A DNA stretch of 64,000 bases from Hyperoodon ampullatus. Taxonomy: Eukaryota; Chordata; Mammalia; Artiodactyla; Ziphiidae. The translations under genes were made by a program, and so were the position numbers. Shown here piece by piece: positions 23,506 through 35,175 of the stretch. Each line of letters begins with the position of its first letter. Position 1 is the stretch's first letter. A model generated the notes under the pieces. That model was not told the origin of the DNA and ran no database searches. It saw nothing but the letters and a program-made list of their open reading frames with translations. The stretch covers positions 107,051,454 through 107,115,453 of the forward strand of contig OX457064.1 of NCBI GenBank assembly GCA_949752795.1, read 5' to 3'.

Positions 23506-24860
23506 GAATGAAATTAGAACACTCCCTAACACCATACACATAAATAAACTCAAAATGGATTAAAGACCTAAATGTAAGGCCAGACACTATCAAACTCTCA
23601 GAGAAAAACATAGGCAGAACACTCTATGACATAAATCACATCAAGATCCTTTCTGACCCACCTCCTAGAGAAATGCAAATTAAAACAAAAATAAACACAT
23701 GGGACCTAATGAAACTTCAAAGCTTTTGCACAGCAAAGGAAACCATAAACAAGACCAAAAGACACCCTCAGAATGGGAGAAAATATTTGCAAATGAAGCA
23801 ACTGACAAAGGATTAATCTCCAAAATATATAAGCAGCTCATGCATCTCAATATCAAAAAAACAAACAACCCAATCCAAAAATCGGCAGAAGACCTAAACA
23901 GACATTTCTCCAAAAAGATAAACAGATTGCCAACAAACACATGAAAGGATGCTCCACATCACTAATTATTAGAGAAATGCAAATCAAAACTACAATAAGG
24001 TATCACCTCACACCAGTCAGAATGGCCATTGTCAAAAAATCTACAAACAATAAATGCTGGACAGGGTGTGGAGAAAAGGGAACCCTCTTGCACTGTTGGT
24101 GGGAATGTAAATTGACACAGCCACTATGGAGAACAGTATGGAAATTCCTTAAAAGACTAAAAACAGAACTACCATATGACCCAGCAATCCCACTCCTGGG
24201 CATATACCCTGAGAAAACTATAATTCAAAAAGGGTCATGTACCACGATGTTCATTGCAGCACTATTTACAATAGCCAGGACATGGAAGCAACGTAAGTGT
24301 CCATTGACAGATGAATGGATAAAGATGTGGCACATATATACAATGGAATATTACTCAGCCATAAAAAGAAAACGAAATTGAGTTATTTGTAGTGAGGTGG
24401 ATGGACCTAGAGTCTGTCATACAAAGTGAAGTAAGTCAGAAGGAGAAAAACAAATACCGTATGCTAACACATATATATATAGAACCTAAAAAAAAAAAAA
24501 ATGGTTCTCACGAACCTAGGGGCAGGACAGGCATAAAGACGCAGAGGTAGAAAATGGACTTGAGGACACAGGGAGGGGGAAGGGTAAGCTGGGACATAGT
24601 GAGAGAGTGGCATGGATATATACACACTACCAAATGTAAAATAGATAGCTAGTGGGAAGCAGCCACATAGCACAGGGAGATCAGCTTGGTGCTTTGTGAC
24701 CACCTAGAGGGGTGGGATAGGGAGGGTGGGAGGGAGACGCAAGAGGGAGGGGATATGGGGATATACGTACACATATAGCTGATTCACTTTGTTATACAGC
24801 AGAAACTAACACAACACTTTAAAGCAATTGTACTCCAATAAAGATGTTTTTTAAAAAGAT

Positions 24861-26734
24861 AAAAAATAATAAATACTGTTAATTTTTTTTCCAAAAAAAT
24901 AATTAATTAAAGAAAATAAAATCGCTACTCAACGTGGCTGTAATGATCAGCCTCGTTGTTGCGAAAAGTTTCACATGGCTACTTACGTCTTGTAAAAGGA
25001 AATGGTGCTAAAACTGCAGAGCATTAAAAAAGAGGAGTTGTTCAATTGTTTGTTTTTGTTTTTTTTATTTTGGGGGTTTGTTTGTTTCTCTTTTAGCAAA
25101 TAGGGCCGTAAGTCTTTTCATTAGGGTTCAGTTCATGGCAATTTAGAACACACACACACATACACAAAAAGCCAAAACAACTAAAGGAACATGAAGAAAA
25201 ACAGAAACAAACAAAACCTCAAATTTAAAAAAAACGAAGAAGAAAACCCGTCTGTAATCAAGAAGGCAATCTCGTAAATGGCTGAAGAGGTGAGGGCCCC
25301 AATTAATGAACTGCCACTAGGTTTTTCAGAATTTCAGGATGCTAGAAACATTCTTCCATGTCTGCTCCAAGGAGAACAGTAGCCAGATCCTCACAAGCCC
25401 CTCTTTATTAAAATTATTTACAAAGGAAGCTTGGGGTTGACTATACCTGTCCTCCATAAGGAGCCAAACACATACAGTTTTCACTAGGGATCTGTTCTTG
25501 CTTTTGAAGCAAGAGCAGAACGAGTTTCACCAAAAAATGACCAGCTGCCGGCACTCATGCCCATTTGGACCAGAGAAAAACACTTCACGAATTTGTTCAG
25601 GCTGATGGCTTCCATGCGCCTCACTTTGTTGTCATTTTTTTCTTTCTGTTCTTCGTCACTTTTTCCCAATTACTTTATATGCTCATTTTCCTACCCCTAC
25701 AAATATCATATATACTGGCTTTCTTTAACTTTGGATTCCAGAAGTTTCATACATTTGCCGTACGTTTAAAAGCCTTTATCACCGTCTCTTCTATCCTCTA
25801 AAGGCATGGCTGTCACATAAAAATTAGGTTCAAATGTCAAGTCAACCAACAGTGAGGAAACAGTCAAGGTGAGGAGGAAAAGGAGGGCGGGAGAGGCGGG
25901 GGGAGGACGCCAGACATGGAGGATGAAGGGTGCTCCCTCCTGGGAGGACCACGGGGGAAGCGCCACTCCTGGCCCCGCCCTGCAGCTCAGGCCCGATTCG
26001 CTCCTGACTTCTTTCTTCCCACCGCTCAGGAAGTCCAGGCACGAGTCGAGGGAGCGGAGGGCTGCCCCCACGCCGCTCCTTCAGGTAAGAAACATCGGGG
26101 GGCCATGTAGACACTGATGACGCCTACTCATCCTTTTTTTTCCCTTTTCGGTCTGTGTTTCCTGAAATTCAAGATCTGCATCGTCCCCAGGGCTCTCCTG
26201 TGAGCGTGACAAGCAAGGGCATCTGACTTCACCCCTTCGGAGGCTGCACTCCGGCCCCCTCTGTAACCCGATCCCGGCCCCTGCCTCTCACCGGACACCC
26301 CAGGCTCTGTGAAGTGGGCGATGTTTCTTCCTGCAGAATTCCACCCCATGCTACACTCTTCCTTCTCGTCAGCTCTCCGCAGGGTTTAACCTGATTGCCC
26401 TCCCACCCTCCTGCCAGGAAATCCTCCCCGCTTCCCGCACAGCACACTGAACTCGTCCGCTTTTGCCCCTTCGTGACTCCATGTCGGCATCAGCACATTC
26501 CAGCCCCGATGTGGGTCTCCGGCCACCGCTCCTTCCCAGCCTCCCTGTTTCCTCAGGAGCCCCGGGACCTGCCGGCGCCCAAGAAGCCCCCGCCGCTCCG
26601 CCTTCGCTCCCGGCACGTCAGTCTGAGGTTCCTGCTCCACCTCTTGACGAGCCTCTTCCACCCCTGCGTCCCTGTCCAGTCACCCCCAGCCTCTCACTGC
26701 TTACCGACAGGTCCCTCCACGCAGGTACGGATGA
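24861..26734. other. No recognised gene; GC-rich segment 25.86-26.7 kb
   Basis: 24861-25260 is A/T-rich with T and A runs. 25260-25850 is ordinary. 25860-26700 is GC-rich with several CpG. It contains a strong splice-donor-like CAG|GTAAGAAA at about 26082-26093, preceded by frames open on the + strand in two registers. No domain is recognisable, and I do not call an exon. Confidence 0.4.
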
Positions 26735-27115
26735 CAGACCAACCTTCCTAAAGGTACTGCTTTGATTCCATAGCTCCACCACTCTAAGAAATATCCCGAA
26801 AGACCCCCTCATCTAAGGTTACAGCTCAAACACCCCCGCTACATACGCGCCGGCCACGTCATCTTGATTTCACCTCTTCACCGTCGACGGTCTGCAAGTT
26901 CCTTTTCCACGGAACTGACTTTGACCACAAGGATGTACATTAAACACCTTCTTCTCCGAAATCTTGTTGAACTTACTGTCACTTCACATAGTTGGTATTT
27001 AACTAAGTACAGACCCGTATTGTTACATCACTATTTTATGTATTTTATCTCCACCAATGAAATGGTTAACCTGAAGTTTATTTTTCATTATTCTCACTAT
27101 TGAACATATAGTAGG
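26735..27115 (+). repeat. L2 fragment
   Basis: 'CCTTCCTAAAGGTACTGCTT' + TGATTCCATAGCTCC, 'CAGCTCAAACACCCCC', 'TTACATCACTATTTTATGTA', then 'GAACATATAGTAGGTATGTA' + ATAGCTG follow L2 in order. It is heavily diverged. 27130-27270, with 'TTCAACAAATATTTCTAGAG', is another old repeat fragment of uncertain family. Confidence 0.55.
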
Positions 27116-27270
27116 TATGTAATAGCTGTTAAACACTATTTGATTTGTTCAACAAATATTTCTAGAGACCTGCTAAGCCACCGGTATTGTGCTCAGATAC
27201 AACAGTGCACAAGGAAGATGTGATTCCCCCTTTAAGAGGTTTCAGTCCAATGAGTTAGTTACAGGGTAAG

Positions 27271-28739
27271 TGGTCACAGCTACTCCCCATGTGAGCACTG
27301 TGACAGGGAAGCCCACGCACCATGGGGGCCAGAGCGGGGACCCCGGGCTGGAGAGATTCTGCAACACAGACACATTCGGCATCCAAGCGGTCCTCCCCAT
27401 CACCGCCTCTGCATCAAGAAGCCACCTGCCTAACTCAGGCACCTGCCCCCCCCACCCAGCTTTCATAAACTTCTCTTTTAGCAAGTCTGGTCATTGATGT
27501 AAGAAACTGAAAAGGTTAACAGTCAAAATGTGCAATGGTTACATTCATTTTTATGCACAATTCTGAAAATCAGAAATACAACCAAGTAAAACGTCGTGAT
27601 TTTTCTTTTGACTTTTCGAAACCTCCAGATCCCTATTTCTTCAATCTGAAACATTTGCAGTGAAACAAAAATAACAAGAGTCACGGGCGCAAACCATGGA
27701 GTCATGACCACGCTCGATACCGCCCCGGCCGAGCGCCTGCTTCTGCTGCCCGGGGATGACTTAGTGGGAGGATGGTTTTTTGGAAGCGTAAATGGAACCC
27801 AACCACACAGCCCCTAAAACGCTAACGGAAACCACACTGAGCCCACAGCGTGCTTCTGATGGAGCTGACAAAGTGAAAGTCAAATTCTGCAGCGCTGTGT
27901 CGGGGACATCAGGGGCTGGTGCACTGACCACAACGCCCTCCGGGAAGGAGATGGGAGCTTTGCTTCTGAAAACTGTCACCTGCTTCACAGACAAATGTGA
28001 ACTTCATGCTTCCTCCACAAGTAAACGCGTCCTCAGACGCAGCTTACTCGGCACAAACCAACAGGCCCTCCGCACCTACTCCACGTAAGTCACTCCGTGC
28101 CGTACGAAGTCACAAATAGTGTTTTCCTTCGAGGGCTTATCTCAACTCAACTAAAACCATCTGCACAGTTTTCCCGGTGAGGTCCGTCTCCTGCACTGTA
28201 ACCCAAACCCCACGGGGTAGGAGCCACTTCTTCTTGCTCATCATATCACCGCCCAGTGCCCAGCACGCTAACCTTTGTTGACTGAAAAACACAAGTGTGC
28301 CAAGTTTCAAGGGTGGGGAAGGCGCACTTGGAGAAATATAACACAGCACCCCCGTCCCCAAGGACTGTACAGACCTAGCTGGGTAGACAAGACAAAGATA
28401 ATAAAAGGAGCAGATTTAGCGAAGATAAATGACAAATGCTTCAGATAGTAACTTCACAGACATTGCACACATGTTACTGCAATACACAGCTTTGTGCATA
28501 AAGCCTTATTGTGCAGAATTACATTCATTATAAGTGATATCCCCAGAATAGGAATGATTTGGTGGTATTCTATAGAAAAATAACATTAACCCCATTTTTG
28601 CAAAAAAAATTAATTTAAAAATGGTAGTATTTGGAATATCCTAAACAAACTTCCTGGTTTTAAATGTCTGTAAGGTATTTTAATAGAAAAATTATTTAAA
28701 TGGATGAAACAAGAGACAAAGATAAAGGACTTTAAAACA
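27271..28739. other. No recognised element
   Basis: Mixed unique sequence. The 98-codon frame at 27792-28088 has no recognisable domain. AT-rich from 28430 onward. Confidence 0.4.
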
Positions 28740-29730
28740 ATTCCTCACCACTCAGTCACCGTTATTACTCCAGTGAGTGAAGAGCTTAGAAGTTGCCCCT
28801 CCTGTCCTGACAGCAAGAAAAAAGCTGAACAAATGGAAAATCAGTTACCTTTCTTGGATCTGTCAGAAAATTGAGTCACAGGGCAAACCACTGCCCAGAA
28901 AACTGGAGACAGAAGAGTCAAGGAAATCACAGCAAGATCAACCTACCTGGAGCAGAAGCACTGCAGCTGTTAACTGGTGGGGACACGGAAACGGTGGTTT
29001 CAATGCCGGGGCTACAGGTGGACTCACTGGAGAGGAGAGATTCCTGGGGCCACAGTCCCAGGCGGACCCCACACTGTCATGGGTTGTACCTCCAGGGACA
29101 GCCCCAGATTCTCAGGTGATGAGCCAGGAAAAATCCTCCTCTGTTTCTGGCAGAGAGAAGGGGAAAGGAATGAATCATCATGTAATGACACCCAGAGCGC
29201 TCGCTGATACAAAGGCCTACTCTGCAGGGGAAAACCGTATCCTACCTGGGGGAGGGTGATCCCCATCCAGCCCTCTCTGGCCTTCCGTTCTCACCTGAGG
29301 AACACTGCAGAAGTCAGGAGCTACTTACAGGGTCTACTTATAGAAAGGCAGAGCATCAGAGAAGGAATAAATGAAGGAAATTAAAATCGTTTTTTCTTAT
29401 TCTTAATTTAATGTCACAGATAAGTGTTTGTTCAAAGTCATCAGAGTAACAGTGTATCAGGTGATGGCAGTATATGGAGGAATGCAGTGTTATAAGGGCC
29501 GGGCAGGAGGCATCAGGGTATCAGGACACTTAGTTAATTTAAAAGCTACCTGCCCTCCCTCCTTAAGCAGTGTAGTGTTACCTGGAAGTGAACTTAGATT
29601 AGTGGCAAATGTCTGTGGCAAACTGTCCGGCAACCACTAGAGAAAAATTCAGAGGTAAGTATACCTGACGTGCTAAGAGAGGACAGGAAATGGGACTGTG
29701 TAACATTCTGCTCACAGGCCATCAGTTACA
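28740..29730 (+). repeat. Old L1M 5' UTR/ORF1-proximal region
   Basis: 'ACAGCAAGAAAAAAGCTGAA' opens a stretch shared in order with 61960-62130 (CAAGAAAAAAGCTGAAAAAA). It continues to 29720 with 'GAACTTAGATTAGTGGCAAA', 'GGCAACCACTAGAGAAAAAT' and 'GTGCTAAGAGAGGACAGGAA', which are typical of the L1M 5' half. The 160-codon frame at 28777-29259 is a chance opening in this L1 sequence. Confidence 0.6.
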
Positions 29731-30529
29731 GCCAGAAAACCACTACCTAACCACTGCCTAACAGAGAACCATATGCCCTGTGAACGGACGTCTCCAAAGC
29801 AATCCTACGTCAGGGATCCTAACCTTTCCGAAAGTTACTGCATTCACAACCTGGCACGCTATTTAGCACCCAGTCTGAAGATGCAGCTGAATGTCTGGAA
29901 CCAGACCATCCCAACAGCCCAGGCTGGAGTGGTCACCAGGCAAAGACGGTGGCACAGGCACCAGCCCAAGCATCAGGAAATGCAGGCTCCCAGTCTAATC
30001 TCCTGATGATTAGCTGATAATTAGTCTACGCCAGTTTCTTCACACCTCTAGCCTCATCTGAATCATCATTAAAGTGAGCTAACATACTCTAAATAATCTC
30101 CAATATTCTTTCCAAATTCCCAATTCTTGAATTCTAAATTGATGAAAATAAAACAATAATTACTAAATGTACACAACTCTACTGTGCAACTCCAGACTGT
30201 ATGTGAGTCTGCATACAGACAACACAAAATACAGTACGATAAGTTCCCAATGCCTTAGTTAACATTGTTTTATAATTTGAAAGCCAAATGGTAATTCTTG
30301 TTTATCAACTGTAAACACAACGTACATAAAAACAGCCCATTCCACACCACATTTAAACTTACTTAGGTTTTCATAAACACCATGTTTCTTGACAAGGAGA
30401 CAACTTTCAAAGCTCTCCACTCACTGATCCTGAATTCTTGACTCTTGGTCTTACTGGTTTAAAGCCAAGACTCCTATTATCACATCACCACAGGACCAAG
30501 AGTCCTGTGTAGCATCTGTCACTCAACTC
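29731..30529. other. Mostly unique; MIR-like antisense piece at about 30.0-30.12 kb
   Basis: 30000-30120 has 'GCCAGTTTCTTCACACCTCT' and CTCCAATATTC words resembling antisense MIR. The rest shows no gene or repeat. Confidence 0.35.
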
Positions 30530-30725
30530 TGCACTATACTCGATGGTACATGCGTTACTTCACGGACTCCTCATGACAGACCTGTGAAGTAGGTATCATC
30601 CATATTTGATCCATAGAGAAAAACTGGGTATCAGAGAGATTAGGGAATTTGGCCCTTGTCATAAGTCTAGTACCTTTCAGGGCCAAAATTCAATTCAAAT
30701 CTCTCTCAGCTCACACCATGCTCTT
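30530..30725 (+). repeat. MIR SINE
   Basis: 'TTCACGGACTCCTCATGACA', 'CTGTGAAGTAGGTATCATCC', 'ATAGAGAAAAACTGGGTATC' and 'AGAGATTAGGGAATTTGGCC' follow the MIR core in sense. Confidence 0.7.
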
Positions 30726-31552
30726 GCCACCCCCTTTCAGGAAAAAAATAATGTACACGGAGCCTCAATAAACAAAACGAATAACTGCGATAGTATATTG
30801 GACTTTTATAACACACAAATAAACATATTCATGTCCTACTATACAGTGAATCAATGAACATAATAACGAATTCTGATGAGATGTGACATTGGTGTTACTG
30901 TTACATTAGCAATTTTTATAGGCTCTGCATCAGTTTACTCCTGTATTTTGTTGTGGTTGCACAGCACCCAACACATCTGAAAAAGCAGTGGGTTTTTAAC
31001 ATTTTTAACGTTGCAGCTGCAGGCTACTCTTCAATCAAACTGATCCAGAAGTTTGAAGGAAGATGATCAGAAAACTATAAAAATAAGAGAAGAAGGCCCG
31101 GACTTACAATACATATTACACTAACCTAAAATACAAGAGCATGACTCCAAGATGCCGACCCACTTGGTATTACAACATGGGTGGACAGACTCTCCCTAGG
31201 TCATGTCCAAATCAACACCCCAAAGTTTGCCCCACATTTCATGGAGCCAGTAGACAGTACAAATGTATTTACACAGGCTTGGGTAGCACAATCGTTTACA
31301 GAATTTGATGTGAATAGGTATCACAAGCCTGAATTCTTTTAAAAAAGAAGAAAAAGAGATCACTTAAGAGATGAAACTTTTAGAATGAATGATAGAGTTA
31401 CAGAGTTATAAGAAATGCCTCCAAGTGGCAGGATAGGCTTTATTTTAAAGTCTTCCCAAAAGAAGTTAATCTGGAAGCATAAACCAATGTCCCAATGGTT
31501 TGATATCTTCCAATGTATTAAGATATAGAATATTCTGCAATTTAAGGATATT
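30726..31552. other. Repeat-poor sequence, no gene
   Basis: About 800 bases without a recognisable repeat or credible open frame. It is AT-rich and CpG-poor. Confidence 0.4.
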
Positions 31553-31567
31553 TCTACACTATTTTTA

Positions 31568-31836
31568 TTTATTTATTATTTTTGGCTGCATTGGGTCTTC
31601 GTTGCTTCACGTGGGCTTTCTGTAGTTGTGGCGAGCAGGGGCTACTCTTCATTGCATTGCGCAGGCGCACGGGCTTCAGTAGTTGTGGCTCATGGGCTCT
31701 AGAACACAGGCTCAGTAGTTGTGGCACATGGGCTTAGTTGCTCTACGGCATGTGGGATCTTCCTGGATCAGGGCTCGAACCCGTGTGCCCTGCATTGGCA
31801 GGCGGATTCTTCACCGCTGTGCCACCAGGGAAGCCC
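31568..31836 (-). repeat. CHR-1 type SINE
   Basis: Antisense: TTTATTTATTATTTTTGGCTG at the tail side, repeated GTAGTTGTGGC units, ending CCACCAGGGAAGCCC. The perfect 15-base target-site duplication TCTACACTATTTTTA lies at 31553-31567 and 31837-31851. Confidence 0.95.
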
Positions 31837-31862
31837 TCTACACTATTTTTAAAAAGAGCTTA

Positions 31863-32157
31863 AGAAAGAAGCTCACAGACACAGAAAACAAACTTAAGGT
31901 TACCAAAGGGGAAACGGGAGGTGGAGGGATAAATTAGGAGTTTGGGATTCACATACACACTCCCACATACAAAACAGATAACCAACAAGGACCTACCGTA
32001 TAGCACAGGGAATATTTTGTGATAACTTATAAGGGAAAAGAATCTGAAAAAGAATACCTACATATAAAAAGAATATATACACATGTTAACTGAATCACTG
32101 TGCTGTACTCCTGAAACTCACACAACATTGTAAGTCAACTATACTTTAATTTTTTTT
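31863..32157 (+). repeat. L1 3' end, 5'-truncated insertion
   Basis: 'CAGACACAGAAAACAAACTT', 'AACCAACAAGGACCTACCGT', 'TAGCACAGGGAATATTTTG' and 'CAACATTGTAAGTCAACTAT' identify the L1 3' UTR. A target-site duplication TTTTTAAAAAGAG[C/T]TTAA surrounds it (about 31846-31863 and 32152-32169). It sits only about 25 bases from the 3' edge of the CHR-1 SINE at 31568. Confidence 0.85.
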
Positions 32158-32169
32158 AAAAAGAGTTTA

Positions 32170-33138
32170 AATTTTACATGAAGATATGTATTCACATTCA
32201 CAGCACTAATGCACCCTGCTTTGGTGTTGTGAGGTTAGTCCCGACTGGAGCATGCTTAGGAGGACTATCTAATTCCAAATGCTCAAACAGGACTGTCAGG
32301 ATGTAATGAGCTCTTCAAATGAAACCAATGACCCCTTGCTTTATTGGTTGCCTCTCCTTAATGGGAAGATAACACTGCGCTGTTGCACTGACTATTTTTT
32401 CAATGCTCCCTTTGAGGTGCAGGGCTAAATTGATATTTCGTAGGCTATCAGTGGCTTGCCAAGTGTCAAAAGTGAAACAGCAGAGTAATTGGTTCCAATA
32501 ATTTTCTTAAACAATACATAGTTTTAGTGCTGAGTAATTTATCAACAAAACTACTAATGCCTAAGATGTTTTTGTCAAGTTTTGCAAAAATGGCATAAAT
32601 GTTTAAGATGCCATCCACAAAGGCTGACTGCCAGGAAAAAGCAGTCCCATTACATAGGACTTTATGGAATATTTATAAGATCCAATTTAAAACAATTCCA
32701 GGCAGTCGGCCAAAAGTGCAAGATACTTGCTTTGTTTTTATAATTTAAGCATTTTATGAAATTCAACAAAACAGAAGAGAATAACTTTAGGTGCCCCAAT
32801 AACACTTTTCTTGAGACTGTTCAATACCTTCGCAGATATATTCTACATAGTTATCCATTTCTTCCCAAAGGATCCCTGAGATACCTTAAGAACTTAATTA
32901 TGCCACAAAAATTGGCTGGTCCTTGATGGATTTTTTTTAATCAACATATGAAAGCAAGCAGAGGGATGGCATGAAAAGGGTCTCTGGATGTGGGCACTGG
33001 AATTATTAGACTATTAGACAAATTATACATGTGAAAACTTACAGTAGACAAAGCCCATAAACAGAATAACCCTACACCACCCAGCAAGGGGGGAAATCGC
33101 CACCAGCTTCAACTTCCGGCTGTCAACCTCTTCGAATA
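32170..33138. other. Repeat-free block, candidate conserved non-coding sequence
   Basis: Almost 1 kb with no recognisable repeat despite heavy insertion on both sides. It is AT-rich and CpG-poor, with CCAAT-, SOX- and homeobox-like words (for example 'TTGGTTCCAATAATTTTCTT'). No open frame worth noting. From about 32940 it is less distinctive. Confidence 0.35.
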
Positions 33139-33150
33139 AGACAACGTGCT

Positions 33151-33780
33151 GGGACTTCCTTGGTGGCGCAGTGGTTAAGAATCCACTTGCCATGGACATA
33201 TATACACTACCAAATGTAAAATAGGTAGCTAGTGGGAAGCAGCTGCAGAGCACAGGGAAATCAGCTCGGTGCTTTGTGACCACCTAGAGGAGTGGGATAG
33301 GGAGGGCGGGAGGGAGACGCAAGAGGGAGGAGATATGGGGATATATTTATATGTATAGCTGACTCACTCTGTTATAAAGCAGAAACTAACACACCATTGT
33401 AAAGCAATTATACTCCAATAAAGGTGTTAAACTAATTAATTAATTAAAAAAGAATCTGCCCACCAATGCAGGGGACACATGTCCGAGCCCTGGTCCAGGA
33501 AGATCCCACATGCCGCGGAGCAACTAAGCCCATACGCCACAACTACTGAGCCTGTGCTCTAGAGCCTGCGAGCCACAACTACTGAGCCCATGTGCCACAA
33601 CTACTGAGCCCGTGCACCTAGAGCCCGTGCTCTGTGACAAGAGAAGCCACCGCAATGAGAAGCCTGCGCACCGCAACGAAGAGTAGCCCCTGCTCACTGC
33701 AGCTAGAGAAAGCCCGCGTGCGGCAACGAAGACCCAATGCAGCCAAAAATAAATAAATTAATTAATTAATTAAAAAAAAA
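33151..33780 (+). repeat. CHR-1 type SINE interrupted by an L1
   Basis: The head (33151-33191) and the remaining body (33451-33780) of one CHR-1 SINE are separated by an L1 3' end. The outer target-site duplication is AGACAACGTGCT / AGATGACGTGCC (33139-33150 and 33781-33792). The body has the usual GAGCCACAACTACTGAGCC units, and the tail is AAATAAATTAATTAATTAATT. Confidence 0.93.
33192..33449 (+). repeat. L1 3' end nested in a CHR-1 SINE
   Basis: 'ATGGACATATATACACTACC', 'GCTAGTGGGAAGCAGC', the G-rich tract and 'TACTCCAATAAAGGTGTTAA' show a very short (about 260-base) 5'-truncated young L1. The SINE bases AAGAATCCACTTGCC before it and AAGAATCTGCCCACC after it are the diverged target-site duplication. 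Confidence 0.93.
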
Positions 33781-33895
33781 AGATGACGTGCCTGTTGGCA
33801 ATGACACAAAGGAGGTAGCAAGTCACACCTGGGTGCAGAGGAGGATGATGATGCTTCCCTGGGGAAAGTACAGATTAAATGAACCACAGGAAGTA

Positions 33896-34120
33896 TTCTT
33901 TTTTTTTTTTTTTACATCTTTATTGGAGTGTAATTGCTTTACAATGGTGTGTTAGTTTCTGCTTTATAACAAAGTGAATCAGTTATACATATACATTGTT
34001 CCCATATCTCTTCCTTCTTGCGTCTCCCTCCCTCCCACCCCTCCAGGCAGTCACAAAGCACTGAGCTGATCTCCCTGTGCTATGCGGCTGCTTCCCCCTA
34101 GCTATCTACCTTTTAAATCG
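33896..34120 (-). repeat. L1 3' end, antisense
   Basis: T-run, then 'ACATCTTTATTGGAGTGTAA', 'TTGCTTTACAATGGTGTGTT', 'CTGCTTTATAACAAAGTGAA' and 'CTCCCTGTGCTATGCGGCTG'. Same 3' end as the sense copies at 24.7 and 33.2 kb, in opposite orientation. Confidence 0.92.
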
Positions 34121-34782
34121 AGACTCACTTGCTCCAGGCCGGTTGAAGGGGTGTCATTTACTTAAAAAAAGAAAAATCGTGCCCTGATGAGGTTGAATAC
34201 TGTGGCCTACTTCCAGGGATTTGGGGCCCAGGACTGGTGGAAACAGGACATCTCCCACTGTCTCGCACAGAGAATTAGTTTAAAATATAACATTTTTTAA
34301 AGTACAGAACTGAGCGCAACAGAAAAGAACAGAAAACCCCAGAGGCCAAGAGTAAAAAGAGAAGGCGGAGGAGGACGTTGCCAGCCAAGACTTTGGTGCC
34401 CCAAAGCCCCAGGGGCTGGAGGCGTGGCCTGAGCCTGGAGTGGGGAGCTCGAACCCAGCAGGGGCTGAGCCCAGAACCACCAAAGGCACCAAGAATGGAG
34501 AAGGGCAAAGACGTTTGCCGTCTCTACAGGGTTTGGAGAGACAAGATCATCCGTATGATACAGGATGGCCGTGTCGGCAGCACAAGAGGGTACAGGGTGT
34601 GAATGCTAATGCCTGCAGGAAACCGGAAATCCAAGCAGAGAAATCACCTTCACACTCAGGCTGGAACCTCTGCACCTGCATTGTGCCTCCAGTCGCAAAC
34701 AGTCTGGATGGACAGTTCCTAACAAGGGCAGATGGAAATCACACACACATACACATACATTCACACACACCACACACATAGA
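34121..34782. other. No recognised gene; interrupted (CA)n near the end
   Basis: 34300-34650 is GC-richer with chance frames on both strands. 34738-34780 is an imperfect CACACA/CATACA microsatellite. Confidence 0.45.
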
Positions 34783-34925
34783 CCAGTTTAGGAAACTGTC
34801 ACAGAGGAATTATGTAATTTTCCCACTGTCAAAGAGCTAATAAATAAAACAGCTGGTATCTGAACCCAGGCAGTACAGCTATAGAGTTTTTAAGACCCGA
34901 CAGTTAAATCCAACATTTAATCTCT
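34783..34925 (+). repeat. MIR SINE
   Basis: 'TTAGGAAACTGTCACAGAGG', 'CAAAGAGCTAATAAATAAAA' and 'TCTGAACCCAGGCAGTACAG' are the 3' half of the MIR core, sense. Confidence 0.75.
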
Positions 34926-35175
34926 GCAGTGCTGCACTCACACAGCTGAATGAGATAGGAGGGAAATACATCTGGGCCAACAGGTGTCACTTGAAAAGAA
35001 ATGACAAATTTAGAACCAAATGAAGATGAATGTAATACATATTGATACCTTAGGGAAATGGTTCACGTGGTACCTGAAGAAAAATATTTAGCCTTATGGG
35101 CATGGATGAAAATAAAATTAAAAATTAATGAGCTAAGTGTCCAACTTAAGCTTGTAAACCCTAAGGAGAGGGACG

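Larger units (their letters stand above)
21439..24381 (+). pseudogene. Broken L1 ORF2 (reverse transcriptase) relic
   Basis: The ORF2 frame is split. 21439-21954 is open, then a one-base shift continues the match at 21915-22166, where a stop follows. After the inverted CHR-2 SINE the reverse transcriptase active-site motif FADD is encoded at about 22540-22551. Further frame changes follow at about 22640 and 22830, a second SINE lies at 23288-23505, and the last recognisable ORF2 piece ends with a stop near 24381 (23941-24381 is open, including the cysteine-rich C-terminal region). It is not functional. The open frame 22186-22740 reads from the antisense SINE straight into the FADD region, so automated annotation may call it a chimeric gene. 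Confidence 0.9.
21310..24860 (+). mobile_element. Young L1, 5'-truncated inside ORF2, with two nested SINEs
   Basis: About 3.1 kb of L1 without the two SINEs. It begins inside ORF2 ('ACAAAATTGATAAACCATTA'), passes through the reverse transcriptase domain and the C-terminal region, and ends with the 3' UTR, the G-rich tract (24710-24770) and CCAATAAAGATG + A/T. L1 ORF2p is the endonuclease/reverse transcriptase that copies L1 and CHR SINE RNA into DNA. This copy cannot make it: the endonuclease domain and ORF1 are absent. The sequence is close to that of other cetacean L1s, so the insertion is recent in family terms. No clear target-site duplication was found. Confidence 0.92.

Noticed and set aside
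28777..29259. 160-codon open frame
   Set aside because: It lies within an L1M 5' region that is related to 61.96-62.13 kb, and the L1 5' UTR is not coding in this frame.
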